The translations under genes and the position numbers were made by a program. From NCBI GenBank assembly GCA_018399685.1, contig JAGYOK010000005.1, positions 19,047-83,046 of the forward strand: a stretch of 64,000 bases of DNA, read 5' to 3'. Each line of letters begins with the position of its first letter. The first letter of the stretch is position 1. Origin of the DNA: Alphaproteobacteria bacterium. Lineage in GTDB: Bacteria > Pseudomonadota > Alphaproteobacteria > Micavibrionales > Micavibrionaceae. The notes under the pieces were generated by a model, which did not search any database, was not told where the DNA came from, and saw only the letters and a program-made list of their open reading frames with translations. Shown here piece by piece: positions 19,609 through 29,161 of the stretch.

Positions 19609-19959
19609 CTAAATCATATCCCCGTCAAAGGGGTTTTCCATCTTCCGACCCTCGATCTCTATTACCCAAAGATCAGGATCTCGGTTGATTGCTCGCTGAA
19701 TATACTGGTCTGCTGCGACTTCTTCAACCCGTTCTTTTCCTATAGCATCCATCCATCCCATTTTTCCATCCAGATTTCTTTGCTGAATCAAAACGCGGCA
19801 TTGCCCTTCCAGTCCATTTAGTTTTAACAAAACGATCCCGGAATTAAGCTCTCCTCGCTGATGAATATAATAAAACACCCCTTTGTCATTTAACGGCCTG
19901 AGGTGAGCATCAACCCAGATATGCACAGGAAGGCGAGACTGTTCCTCGCTCTCAAACAT
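19609..19959 (-). CDS. DUF1491 family protein
   Basis: A 116-residue protein with the DUF1491 pattern known mainly from alphaproteobacteria: VHIWVDAHLRPL at the start, GIVLLKLNGLEGQCRVL, WMDAIG and ADQYIQRAINRDPDLWVIEIE. No catalytic motif or export signal is visible. It ends 20 bp before the entericidin-like gene and follows the histidine kinase. Function is unknown. Confidence 0.85.
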   Translation of the reverse strand: MFESEEQSRLPVHIWVDAHLRPLNDKGVFYYIHQRGELNSGIVLLKLNGLEGQCRVLIQQRNLDGKMGWMDAIGKERVEEVAADQYIQRAINRDPDLWVIEIEGRKMENPFDGDMI

Positions 19960-20008
19960 GTGCTAATCCTTTCCTGTTTGAAAAAAACATGCCCTTGAAT
20001 ACGCGAAA

Positions 20009-21562
20009 TTATGAGGGGTTGTCTATGTTTTTATTATCAGTCCTTAGCCTTCTTTTAGGTAGTGCTATTTTTACGCACGTACCTGCGCCCAATTCTGACT
20101 CCACTTTCAAGGTTCCCTCATGCAGCTCTAACATGGCTTTAGCTAAAGGCAGCCCCAGCCCTGTACCCTGCTGGTTTAAATCGCGCATATTAGAATTTTC
20201 ATTTACCTGCCCAAACGGCTCCAAAGCCTGCTGGATTTTGTCTTTGGATATGCCAACGCCCTGATCCTCTACGCTCATAATCAGGCTTCCGTCAATTTTA
20301 TCAATCTGCGCCGTCAGAGTGATCTTACCATTTTGAGGAGAATACCTTATCGCATTTGCAATAAGATTGATAAGAGCCTGGCGCATAAGCCGGTAATCAG
20401 CATAAACCAGCGGTAAGTTTTCCTCGATTTGCTGAACTATATCGATATTGCTGGCAAAAGCGCGCGAAATCATCATCCTGCAAACAGATTCAATTAACAA
20501 ACCAATATTCAAATTCTCTTCTGCAAGCTCCAGACGACCGGCCTCAATTTTGGACATATCAAGCACTTCGTTGATAATGCTGAGCAAATGTTCGGCGCTC
20601 ATATGGATATCGCCCATATACTCTTTGTATTTGTCGTTACCAACAGGCCCGAATGTTTCCTTAATCATTAACTCGGAAAAGCCTATAATCGCATTAAGCG
20701 GCGTTCTAAGCTCATGACTCATATTAGCAAGAAAGTTTGACTTTGCCTGATTAGCAGCATCCGCCTGCTCTTTGGCAATGCGCAAAGACTGCTCCATTTG
20801 CTTTCTCAAAGTGATATCCATCACCGTGGTAACAAGGTACTTGCGGTTTTGACTTAACGTGAGTGTAGCAGAAGTAAACAAAACATTGGCAACGCCGCCA
20901 TCCCTGCGCAGAAGTTTAACTTCTCCGGTAGAGCGCACGCCAACGCTTAGGAACTTTTTATGATTAATCTGGGTTTTATCACGTTCATCCTCTGCAACAA
21001 GACTTACAAAATTGGCTCCTACAACTTCATCCCGCGACCAGCCATAACTGCGCAAAAAGCTGTCATTTACACGGACAATTATCCCGCGTTCATCTGTAAC
21101 CACAATCCCAACTTCGCTTACTTCAAAAATAGAAGCCAGAAACATTAAGGCATCGTCGCGCTCTCTTTGAAGGGCAGAGCCATCTTTTATCTCGACCTGA
21201 CCGACAATATCGAGAAAAACAACCTCTTCACCGCTATCATCAAAAATAGGGCATACCCAGAATCGATGAACCCTCATCCCATGTTCATCCAAAAGCGGCA
21301 ATATCTGTATACTAACCACCTGCTTGCGGGAAATACAGACCTGAAAAGACTGATCGATATGCAGAGCGCTTTCGCTACTCACCAGTTCAGAAAACATTCG
21401 ACCGATAATATCTTCTTTGTCGTGCTGAAAATAAGCTCTTGCATTATTGTTGCATTGAACGATTACCCCGGGAGCACCATTACAAACTTCCACTATCAGC
21501 CTTGGCTCAGGCATAATATTGAACAATTTATCAAAATCAGGTGTCTTGTTTATTCTTTCCAA
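20009..21562 (-). CDS. Cytoplasmic PAS-PAS sensor histidine kinase
   Basis: A 517-residue hybrid-free kinase with no membrane segment. Two PAS-type domains (about 15-120 and 135-255) precede the HisKA helix pair with the phosphoacceptor His283 in MSHELRTPLNAIIGF. The ATPase has N and G boxes (VEDQGVGISKDKI, GTGLGLPLAKAM). The start appears to be TTG, with GTGAGG 8 bases upstream. No response regulator gene lies nearby, so its partner is elsewhere. Confidence 0.93.
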   Translation of the reverse strand: MERINKTPDFDKLFNIMPEPRLIVEVCNGAPGVIVQCNNNARAYFQHDKEDIIGRMFSELVSSESALHIDQSFQVCISRKQVVSIQILPLLDEHGMRVHRFWVCPIFDDSGEEVVFLDIVGQVEIKDGSALQRERDDALMFLASIFEVSEVGIVVTDERGIIVRVNDSFLRSYGWSRDEVVGANFVSLVAEDERDKTQINHKKFLSVGVRSTGEVKLLRRDGGVANVLFTSATLTLSQNRKYLVTTVMDITLRKQMEQSLRIAKEQADAANQAKSNFLANMSHELRTPLNAIIGFSELMIKETFGPVGNDKYKEYMGDIHMSAEHLLSIINEVLDMSKIEAGRLELAEENLNIGLLIESVCRMMISRAFASNIDIVQQIEENLPLVYADYRLMRQALINLIANAIRYSPQNGKITLTAQIDKIDGSLIMSVEDQGVGISKDKIQQALEPFGQVNENSNMRDLNQQGTGLGLPLAKAMLELHEGTLKVESELGAGTCVKIALPKRRLRTDNKNIDNPS

Positions 21563-21665
21563 CCCAAAACCTCACAAATCCTCAAATAAAAGAAAATACA
21601 CGCCACGGATTGCATTAATTGTACCAAGGGCAAAAAACATCAAAGTTATAAAATTTTTGACAGCC

Positions 21666-22586
21666 CTACTCAACGTCTTGAGCATATCTCTCAAGCGCGC
21701 TAAGTTCTCTGAATTTTAAAACCGTATCTGTACTTTCCATATCAGATTCGGCAAGATCTCTGCTCAGATTATACATAAGCTCATCTGCCACATCACCAAC
21801 AACCGGTTCCGCAATACAACAAGACATGCTTAACGGCCTTTCCTCTTTACCCGAAAAACGTACAGATATTTTCTGTTGTTCAAGCTCTTTTCTCAACCTC
21901 TCAAGAGCAGAAAACCCGCCGGTAATATCGGCTTGCTTCAGACATAAAGCAAAAACACCATCTTCCATGTAATATGCATCATCAAACGAACGGATACTGA
22001 TTTTAATCAACCCGGCCAAAAGCTTGGTATATTTATTACCCTCCTCTGACCCGGGTATTCCTGATATCTCTGCAAAATGGTCAATACGCGCCAAAGCCAG
22101 ACAAAAACTCTTACCCTGACGAGCAAGCCTCTCCATCTCTCGCGAAACATCACCAACAAGCATCGACTTACTACGCAACCCGGTAATTGGATCAAACCCT
22201 CTTTCCTCTTCAAGAAGATCTTCTTCCAGCCTGCGAACATAAAACACAAACTCTTCAAACAAAGTAATAAGCTCTTTAAACTTTTTGTAACCCGGCTTTT
22301 TCCCGGTTGCATTTACGACATCACACAAAGCTGCTGCCTTGCTAAATAAATCAGTATGCAGAGCATTAAGGCGTTCTATAATTTCCGGACGTACGGTTTT
22401 TTCCTGACTTACAGACACCGACCATCTGGCAAACGAAGTGGGAGCCTGCAATTCACAATCAGTGCTGTGTTCATCGGGATAGAACAGGTGCTCTAACAAA
22501 TCATGAAACCACTGGCCATGATCTTGGAGTATGGGGCGGAAAGCCTCTAAAAAGTTATTGGTATTTTCGTATTTTAATGGCGGCAT
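21666..22586 (-). CDS. Degenerate GGDEF-domain protein
   Basis: A 306-residue soluble protein. The N-terminal 140 residues are helical. A GGDEF-like domain follows, opening with FDPITGLRSKSMLVGDVSRE and LALARIDHF. The signature loop reads YMEDGVFAL instead of RxGGDEF, so diguanylate cyclase activity is unlikely and a scaffold or c-di-GMP/GTP-sensing role is more plausible. It ends about 100 bp upstream of the kinase start in the same orientation, suggesting a functional link. Confidence 0.8.
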   Translation of the reverse strand: MPPLKYENTNNFLEAFRPILQDHGQWFHDLLEHLFYPDEHSTDCELQAPTSFARWSVSVSQEKTVRPEIIERLNALHTDLFSKAAALCDVVNATGKKPGYKKFKELITLFEEFVFYVRRLEEDLLEEERGFDPITGLRSKSMLVGDVSREMERLARQGKSFCLALARIDHFAEISGIPGSEEGNKYTKLLAGLIKISIRSFDDAYYMEDGVFALCLKQADITGGFSALERLRKELEQQKISVRFSGKEERPLSMSCCIAEPVVGDVADELMYNLSRDLAESDMESTDTVLKFRELSALERYAQDVE

Positions 22587-22717
22587 TTAATATCCTGTTT
22601 CTAGCTTAACAACGCGGACTATTCTTCAGCACAAACATACTACAGAACATTAGTTAATCTTTGCTAAAAACAAATAAAAAACAAGAGAGTTATCAAAAAA
22701 AACAGCAAATATACCTG

Positions 22718-23908
22718 CTATAGGCGCTTTGGCAGCCATTCTCTTTCAAGATTATCCAGCGAATCATTTGCAATAGCCTGACGGACTTCGCGCATAAGCA
22801 TGTTAATCGTTGCGATATTATGCTGAGAAAGTATCTGTGAAGCCAAAAGCTCATTAGCTTTTAATAAATGATGGATATATGCTTTGGAAAAATTGCAGGA
22901 CGCCGGTATATCTACACGCTCATCCAAAGGGCTTTCATCCGTACGATAGCGGGCATTTTTAAGATTAATAGTCTCTCTTGGCTCCCCCTTGATATAAGCA
23001 GCGCCATGCCTTGCCAGCCGTGTTGGAATAACACAATCGAACGTGTCTATACCCAGACGAACAAATGTAAACACATCCTTGATACGCCCGATACCTAAGA
23101 AATGTACCGGACGGTTCAGATGAATATAAGGAGCGCATGAAGCCACCACCTCATACATTTCTTCATCGCTCCCCCCTAAACAACCCCCTATAGCCGTACC
23201 AAAGAAATTGCGATCTTTCGTATATTCAGAAGAAAACCGCCGCAAATCAGGATACACACCCCCTTGCACAATACCGTACAAAGCCTGCGCGCCATCATCG
23301 TGGGCATTAAATTCAGTAAGACAACGATCTCCCCAACGAATTGACATTTCCATAGAACGCGCCGTGTAATCCTTGTCAACGTGGTAAGGCGTACATTCAT
23401 CAAACTGCATAATCAGATCAGCCCCGATCTGACGTTGATATTTCATGGATAACTCAGGCGTTAAGTTAATTTTTCTGCCATCGACATAGGATTTAAAGGA
23501 GCACCCCTCCTCACTGATCGAAAGCAAGGACTTGTTGTCATAGCCTTTATTGCTCCTGCCCTTAATCTCGTTTGCCATGGTTCCTTCACCCAGTGAAAAA
23601 ACCTGAAACCCCCCGCTATCAGTTAACATAGGGCCATCCCACCCCATAAATTTGTGCAGGCCTCCCATTTGCTCCACCAGCTCACAACCGGGCTGAACCA
23701 TCAGATGGTATGTGTTGGACAAAATAATATCGCTCCGCGCTTCCTTGAGCTGCGCCGGAGACATATTTTTCACCGTAGCTTTAGTGCCACAAAATATATA
23801 ATTCGGAGTTTCTATCGTTCCATGCGGAGTCTTCAAACGCCCCAGCCTTGCGCGGGATTTAGGATCACGCTTGGTTATTTCAAACATAAAATTTGAATAA
23901 TCAGACAT
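22718..23908 (-). CDS. tgt: tRNA-guanine transglycosylase (Tgt) lacking the usual zinc cysteines
   Basis: A 396-residue protein colinear with bacterial Tgt, which swaps guanine 34 for preQ1 in GUN-anticodon tRNAs. It keeps TDSGGFQVFSL (base-recognition Asp), MQFDECTPY, GIVQGGVYPDLR and the nucleophile region IDTFDCVIPTRLAR. The zinc-binding CxCxxC segment of bacterial enzymes is replaced by VDIPASC just before NFSKAYIHHL, so at most one Cys remains and it is shifted by a position. It may still be active or may have diverged. Confidence 0.9.
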   Translation of the reverse strand: MSDYSNFMFEITKRDPKSRARLGRLKTPHGTIETPNYIFCGTKATVKNMSPAQLKEARSDIILSNTYHLMVQPGCELVEQMGGLHKFMGWDGPMLTDSGGFQVFSLGEGTMANEIKGRSNKGYDNKSLLSISEEGCSFKSYVDGRKINLTPELSMKYQRQIGADLIMQFDECTPYHVDKDYTARSMEMSIRWGDRCLTEFNAHDDGAQALYGIVQGGVYPDLRRFSSEYTKDRNFFGTAIGGCLGGSDEEMYEVVASCAPYIHLNRPVHFLGIGRIKDVFTFVRLGIDTFDCVIPTRLARHGAAYIKGEPRETINLKNARYRTDESPLDERVDIPASCNFSKAYIHHLLKANELLASQILSQHNIATINMLMREVRQAIANDSLDNLEREWLPKRL

Positions 23909-23933
23909 AGACTGTTTTCCATATACTACAACA

Positions 23934-23970
23934 TAAAACCCGCTCTAAATACCAGTCGAGCGGGCTTTAA
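23934..23970 (-). terminator. Rho-independent terminator of rpmB
   Basis: Read on the minus strand, AGCCCGCTC is followed after 12 bases by GAGCGGGTTTTAT, giving arms at 23958-23967 and 23936-23945 and a short T-run. It lies just past the rpmB stop and before tgt. Confidence 0.8.
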
Positions 23971-23996
23971 TGAATTTTAATGTGTAATACTCAAAA

Positions 23997-24296
23997 CTAC
24001 GCAGCTTTTTCAGCGGTAGCTTCTTCTATTTGAGCTTTAATCGGGCGAAGAGCCGGATCAAGCTTGGTAATAGCAGTATTAATCAGATAGGCATCAAACC
24101 CACCTTTATGCTCAACAGTACGTAGTCCTGCCGTGCTAACTCTTACTTTTACCCAACGACCCAGTATTTCACTATACAAGCTTGTATCTTGCACATTCGG
24201 GAAGAAGCGACGTTTAGTCTTGTTCTGTGCATGAGACACATTGTGGCCTACTTGCGCATTTTTACCTGTAATCATACAACGACGGCTCATAACCAT
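23997..24296 (-). CDS. rpmB: 50S ribosomal protein L28
   Basis: A 99-residue L28 with the usual start MSRRCMITGKNAQVGHNVSHAQNKT split by family convention, then KRRFFPN and VKVRVSTAGLRTVEHKGG. The protein begins with two extra residues (MV). The length is normal for alphaproteobacteria. It has its own terminator. Confidence 0.97.
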   Translation of the reverse strand: MVMSRRCMITGKNAQVGHNVSHAQNKTKRRFFPNVQDTSLYSEILGRWVKVRVSTAGLRTVEHKGGFDAYLINTAITKLDPALRPIKAQIEEATAEKAA

Positions 24297-24384
24297 TCCT
24301 CATTTTTTAACAACCATTAACACTGCTCTTTGAAGCAGATGCGGAAAAATAGTCGAACTCACCTCTCAGAGTCAAGCTTTTCTA

Positions 24385-25404
24385 TTAAAGAAATTGTCCC
24401 GAATATACATAAGCACTTAATATAGAAAGAAGAAATATTAAATGCGCTACTATATTTATAACAATCCCTCGTTTTAAGTGAAAAGCTTCTACTTTCGCAC
24501 TTGCTCCATCCGGTCCAACCCACACTTTTCCAAGGGTCTCGCCAGAAACATCACGCACCGGCCCACCTAGTGAAACACCAAGCGACCAGGCTAAAGCACT
24601 CAACATTATTCCACCTTGCTCATATGGCACTTTGTCTTTTGCCTGCCACCATGCTTTCAAGCTCTGCACTGGATTGGCTGACGGTGCTACAGCGCTTGCC
24701 AGCGTATATAGCGCTCCACTAAATAGCGATGGAACGTAACCCAAAAGCTTTTCCACAGCCAACGCAGCTTTGCCGAACCCGCTGGTAAAACCCTGCTTGC
24801 CAAACCGCCACGAAGCAAACGAAACAATGCTGTATATAATAATAAACGGAACGCCGCCGATCAAGTACCAAATACCCGGCGCCACTAGCCCTTTATCAAA
24901 ACTAATCGCAGAAAAGGCCAGCCCTTCACGAGTTATGCCAAAATCATCCACAGAATTTAAATTCAGGCGCGTAGATCTCGCAAGACCAAAATACCCACCT
25001 TCCACTTTTCCTTCTTTTTGAAGTGTAAAGTAAAGCTTTAACATCATGTACCAGATGCTTCCGGTACTAAGACAGGCAATAACCAAAAGCCCTTCGATAG
25101 CGCTGCTTCGCACAGTAAACTGCGCCATAGGCTTGCTAACTATCAACGCAAAAACAAGCAAAATAATAACAAACAAAGTTCCTCTGAATACAAGATCTCT
25201 GGTTTTCCGATTCGGCCTGTCGAGTTTATCACCGGCAAACCCGAACAATGCGTTATACACGCCCCATATAAAGGGATTGGCGTTTCCCGCCAAAGGCCCG
25301 CTAATCATACCTGCAATCGCTGTTATAAACATCGCAACCACAAGAAAAGGGATGCGCTGCGGATCCATGAAATATTCGTGAAAATTAAGATAATTATCGT
25401 ACAT
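24385..25404 (-). CDS. CobD/CbiB-like multi-span membrane protein
   Basis: A 339-residue protein with about five to seven hydrophobic segments. It aligns by eye with adenosylcobinamide-phosphate synthase: FDKGLVAPGIWYLIGGVPFIIIYSIVSFA matches the VxPLFW-xGGxPGAxxYK block, followed by LLGYVPSLFSGALYTL and a C-terminal SLGVSLGGPV. No other cobalamin genes are near and several family residues differ, so the biochemical role is uncertain; it could be a divergent AmpE/CobD-related protein. Confidence 0.65.
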   Translation of the reverse strand: MYDNYLNFHEYFMDPQRIPFLVVAMFITAIAGMISGPLAGNANPFIWGVYNALFGFAGDKLDRPNRKTRDLVFRGTLFVIILLVFALIVSKPMAQFTVRSSAIEGLLVIACLSTGSIWYMMLKLYFTLQKEGKVEGGYFGLARSTRLNLNSVDDFGITREGLAFSAISFDKGLVAPGIWYLIGGVPFIIIYSIVSFASWRFGKQGFTSGFGKAALAVEKLLGYVPSLFSGALYTLASAVAPSANPVQSLKAWWQAKDKVPYEQGGIMLSALAWSLGVSLGGPVRDVSGETLGKVWVGPDGASAKVEAFHLKRGIVINIVAHLIFLLSILSAYVYSGQFL

Positions 25405-25622
25405 AACAAGCTCTATGGCATGGGTAAAAAATGAAACGTTACTCTATCCGATACACTCTTCACAGGCAATAGACCTTCAATTCAGATCCTATTGTATTGA
25501 ACTGCTAATATCACTAAGCTATATTGGTAAGGTTCAGTGCAGCGCTATTTCAATTTAATTACCAAGCACAACGATCTATTCGATTTTTCTGCGTAAATTT
25601 TATCATTCAGTAAGGACTACAG

Positions 25623-27521
25623 ATGCTCTATGAACTTTATGAATTGCGGCATATGCTGGCAGCGCCTGTGCGTTTACCGGCTGAAATTTCGCGCGCTTTC
25701 TTTCAAAGTCCGCTTAATCCGCTTTCCATGACACCGGCAGGGCGTGCGCTCGCTGCTGGTGCAGAGATGATCTCGCGTCTGTCCCGTCGTTTTTCACGCC
25801 CCGCATTCAACATTAATCATACGATTATTGGCGGGAAAAGAGTTGCCGTAAAAGAAGATATTATTGCTGATCGTCCTTTTTCCCGTTTATTGCATTTCAA
25901 GCGCTCTATAAACAGAAACGACCCGCGAATTCTTATAGTGGCGCCGCTATCAGGGCATTTTGCAACATTATTGAGAGGCACTGTAAAAGATTTACTACCA
26001 CATCATGAAGTCTTCATTACAGACTGGAAAGATGCCCGCGAGGTTCCATTGTCCGAGGGGCGTTTTGATCTCGACGACTCCATGGCTTATATTCACGATT
26101 TTATGAGCCTGCTAGGTCCTGAAACACATGTAATAGCAGTATGCCAGCCCGCCTCTTTGGTTCTGGCAGCCATCGCTGTTATGGCCTCGGAACGCGACCC
26201 GAACCAGCCAGCAAGCATGATCCTGATGGGAGGGCCTATAGATACGCGGGTATCAAAAACAAAAGTAACACAGCACGCGCAATCAAAACCTTTACGATGG
26301 TTTGAAGAAAACGTCATCCATACGGTTCCGTCATATTATCCGGGAGCAGGACGTCAAGTATATCCGGGCTTTCTACAGCTTTCGGGCTTTATGTCCATGA
26401 ACATGGATTTACACGTAGACTCCCACATGAAGTTTTTCCAACATGCCATAACAGGGGACGGGGACTCAAACGAAAAACACCGCGTCTTTTATAATGAATT
26501 CCTGTCGGTAATGGATCTGACTGCAGAATTCTATCTCCAGACCATTTCCGAGATATTCCAGAAACAATCCCTGCCACGCGGCAAAATGAAGTGGCGCAAT
26601 CCAAAGACAGGCGAACTACTGGATGTCAGCCCGCAAGACATACGCCACACGGCTTTAATGACCGTAGAAGGAGAGCTGGACGATATTTCAGCGCGCGGCC
26701 AGACAACCGCAGCGCATGAACTATGCCTGTCTTTATCACAACGCAAACAATATCACCACTTCCAGCTTGGCTGTGGCCATTACGGCATATTTAACGGCAC
26801 TCGCTGGCAAAAAGAGATTATGCCGCGCATACGGCACTTTGTCCGCATGATTGATGAAGATAGAGACCCCGTACCGGACGCTGATCTCAAGAAAATCCCT
26901 GACCTCGCGCCAGAGCGCTTTAATCGTGACAAGCACGGTATTGTCGCTGTGCGGCGCTGGCTTAAAGAAAGCAGACCGGAAAGTTTCGAACAATGCCAAC
27001 CTATTCAAGAAAATACCGAAAACAAGGCAAAGCCGGAACCCGAATTTTGTTTAACAGCGGAGCCACCAAAGCCCGCCACCGATAAACAAGTAAATCATCA
27101 AATAAAAGAAACGAAAGAAGACGTTACAATAACGGACACTCCAAAGAAAAAGAAAAAACCGCGCATAAATAAAGGGCACAAACCAAAAGTAAAAGTGACC
27201 CTGCCGTTGCTTGAGCCTTTGGAGAAAATTAATAAGCCCGACCCAAAAGCCAATGTCATTGAAGTCAGCTTTACGAAAAAAGAGAAAAAGACAAAATCAA
27301 GCTCTGATACAACTTCAAAAAGCACCCCTGCAAAAGTGGAGGTTGCCAATTCAAGGACAAAGACCGCAAATAAAACTACTGCTAAACCAAGGGCTAAGAA
27401 TAAATCCAAACCAAAGAAGAGCACGGCAAAAACAAAAGCTAAGACAAACTCTAAAACAAACTCTAAAACAAAGGCTAATACAAAAAATAAACCGAACGAT
27501 GATAAAAAACGCAAGGCCTAG
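25623..27521 (+). CDS. phaZ: Intracellular polyhydroxyalkanoate depolymerase with lysine-rich C-terminal tail
   Basis: A 632-residue protein. Residues 1-410 form the alpha/beta-hydrolase of PhaZ-type depolymerases that mobilise stored PHA granules. The Cys nucleophile is Cys174 in AVCQPAS, the acid is near Asp353, and His386 lies in GCGHYG. Residues about 460-632 are an added, low-complexity tail rich in Lys, Thr, Asn and Pro with KTNSKTNSKTK-type repeats, absent from ordinary PhaZ. AAGGACTACAG precedes the ATG. Confidence 0.92.
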   Translation: MLYELYELRHMLAAPVRLPAEISRAFFQSPLNPLSMTPAGRALAAGAEMISRLSRRFSRPAFNINHTIIGGKRVAVKEDIIADRPFSRLLHFKRSINRNDPRILIVAPLSGHFATLLRGTVKDLLPHHEVFITDWKDAREVPLSEGRFDLDDSMAYIHDFMSLLGPETHVIAVCQPASLVLAAIAVMASERDPNQPASMILMGGPIDTRVSKTKVTQHAQSKPLRWFEENVIHTVPSYYPGAGRQVYPGFLQLSGFMSMNMDLHVDSHMKFFQHAITGDGDSNEKHRVFYNEFLSVMDLTAEFYLQTISEIFQKQSLPRGKMKWRNPKTGELLDVSPQDIRHTALMTVEGELDDISARGQTTAAHELCLSLSQRKQYHHFQLGCGHYGIFNGTRWQKEIMPRIRHFVRMIDEDRDPVPDADLKKIPDLAPERFNRDKHGIVAVRRWLKESRPESFEQCQPIQENTENKAKPEPEFCLTAEPPKPATDKQVNHQIKETKEDVTITDTPKKKKKPRINKGHKPKVKVTLPLLEPLEKINKPDPKANVIEVSFTKKEKKTKSSSDTTSKSTPAKVEVANSRTKTANKTTAKPRAKNKSKPKKSTAKTKAKTNSKTNSKTKANTKNKPNDDKKRKA

Positions 27522-27553
27522 TAAAGTAAAAAGACTCTGCTATATTCGCTTTT

Positions 27554-28237
27554 ATGATCGAAGAGCTTGTAAGAGTTAAAAGAAGCAAGAAAGCCCGGCG
27601 CGTTGCGCTGCGACTGGATCCCGTCGAACGAATTATCAACCTAGTAGTGCCCGAACGCATGCCGTTAAAAGCTGCGTATGTCTTTGCCCGCAAACATGAA
27701 AAATGGGTGCTTGAGACTCTGGGCAAGCTCCCTAATGCCGTTATATACACTCATGGAACGGTCTTGCCGGTTTTCGGGGATCAGGTGCGGCTGGATATCA
27801 CTATTGATCCGGCTCTCAAACGCACTACTTTAAAACAATGCGACGATGTTCTGTTTGTCAAAACTTATCAACAAGACCCGACAACCCGCATCACAACACA
27901 CTTAAAGAAAATCGCCAGAGCCGGACTTGCCGACATTGCCTCTGAAAAAGCCGACATGATCGATAAAACAATTAAAAATGTGAGCATACGGGATACAAAA
28001 AGCCGTTGGGGAAGTTGTTCACAAGATGGCAAAATGTCTTTTTCATGGCGCCTTATGTTTGCACCATATACCGCCGCCGATTATGTAGTCGCCCACGAAG
28101 TCGCCCACCTTGTCCATATGGATCATAGCCGACAATTCTGGTCTCTATGTAAAAAACTATCCCTTGATTTTGAAGGTGGAAAACGCTGGATGAAGAAGAA
28201 CGGCAATTCTCTTATGTGCTTTGGCCAAAAGTTATAA
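27554..28237 (+). CDS. YgjP/WLM-like zinc metalloprotease family protein (DUF45)
   Basis: A 227-residue DUF45-family protein. The metal site HEVAHLVHMDHSRQFW follows VSIRDTKSRWGSCSQDG, the characteristic block of YgjP-like proteins. It starts 32 bp after the depolymerase gene and its 3' end nearly meets the convergent ruvX. Substrate unknown. Confidence 0.9.
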   Translation: MIEELVRVKRSKKARRVALRLDPVERIINLVVPERMPLKAAYVFARKHEKWVLETLGKLPNAVIYTHGTVLPVFGDQVRLDITIDPALKRTTLKQCDDVLFVKTYQQDPTTRITTHLKKIARAGLADIASEKADMIDKTIKNVSIRDTKSRWGSCSQDGKMSFSWRLMFAPYTAADYVVAHEVAHLVHMDHSRQFWSLCKKLSLDFEGGKRWMKKNGNSLMCFGQKL

Positions 28238-28244
28238 ACAGATT

Positions 28245-28748
28245 TTAATCATAGCTACTTTGTCGCATATAGTCTAATGCGCTTTGCAAAATCACCTGCG
28301 CAGCAAGCTTATCAGTGACCCCTTTTTCTTTTGCTTTACGTCTGGAATAATCCACAGTTTCATCCACAAAGCTCTCCACAGATGCTGTGGATAAACGTTC
28401 ATCACATAGCGCAATCCACACTCCCTCTTTTGGCCTCAAAGCCGCAGAAATCTGCCGCTCAAACTCGTGTGAAAAATCCCTCACCGACTGGCATTTCGCC
28501 CCCTCGCTGCCATCCATATGCAAAGGATAACCAACCACATACCCGCCGACCTCATAGTCACGAATAACTTTTTCCAGCTCCAGAATATCTTTGGTAAATT
28601 TTGTGCGTTTTATCGTAATTAACGGTGTCGCCAGCCCCTTTGCGCTATCCGCCAAAGCAAGCCCGATTGTCTTTTTTCCAACATCCATACCAAGAAGGCG
28701 AACTCCTTGCGGACATGAATTTGCTATATTTTCCAGTCTGTCAATCAT
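28245..28748 (-). CDS. ruvX: Putative pre-16S rRNA nuclease / RuvX family (YqgF)
   Basis: A 167-residue RNase H-fold protein. LLGMDVGKKTIGLALAD carries the first catalytic Asp, CDERLSTASVESF the second acidic patch and AAQVILQSALDYM the last Asp. E. coli YqgF matures the 16S rRNA 5' end. I chose the ATG at 28748 because AGAGG stands 8 bases upstream; an in-frame ATG at 28793 would add 15 residues with no family support. Confidence 0.93.
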   Translation of the reverse strand: MIDRLENIANSCPQGVRLLGMDVGKKTIGLALADSAKGLATPLITIKRTKFTKDILELEKVIRDYEVGGYVVGYPLHMDGSEGAKCQSVRDFSHEFERQISAALRPKEGVWIALCDERLSTASVESFVDETVDYSRRKAKEKGVTDKLAAQVILQSALDYMRQSSYD

Positions 28749-28831
28749 CTTAACCTCTTGCACCTTATACAGCGCAGTGCTAGAAAAATCCAAAGGATTA
28801 AGTACATAAATATAAAGGACTGATAAACAAT

Positions 28832-29119
28832 ATGTCTTTAAGCAAAGAAGAAACCAGAAAAGTCGCAGGTCTTGCGCGCCTTCGTATGAACGATGAAGAG
28901 CTTGAACGCCTTGCTCCTCAACTATCTAATATCATTGGTTTTGTTGAACAGCTTTCCGAACTCAACACAGACAATGTTGAGCCTCTGGCCAATGTCGTAG
29001 ATATAACACTTCCCCTTCGCGAAGATATAGTAACCGACGGAAATTGTGCCGACCTCGTATTAGCAAACGCCCCCGAAGAAACCCAGGGCTATTTCGTCGT
29101 ACCAAAAGTGGTCGAATAA
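28832..29119 (+). CDS. gatC: Asp/Glu-tRNA amidotransferase subunit C
   Basis: A 95-residue GatC with SKEETRKVAGLARLRMNDEE, LNTDNVEPL and a final GYFVVPKVVE. GatC links GatA and GatB in the GatCAB complex, which amidates misacylated Glu-tRNA(Gln) or Asp-tRNA(Asn). It is first in a gatC-gatA-x-gatB run. Confidence 0.97.
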   Translation: MSLSKEETRKVAGLARLRMNDEELERLAPQLSNIIGFVEQLSELNTDNVEPLANVVDITLPLREDIVTDGNCADLVLANAPEETQGYFVVPKVVE

Positions 29120-29161
29120 TACATAAATAAGCAATTAAAAGCCGCAGGAAAGACAGTAAAG

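Noticed and set aside
25623..27521. Reading the lysine-rich tail of the depolymerase as a frameshift artefact
   Set aside because: The frame stays open with consistent Lys/Thr/Asn codons for over 170 residues and the stop is followed at once by the next gene.
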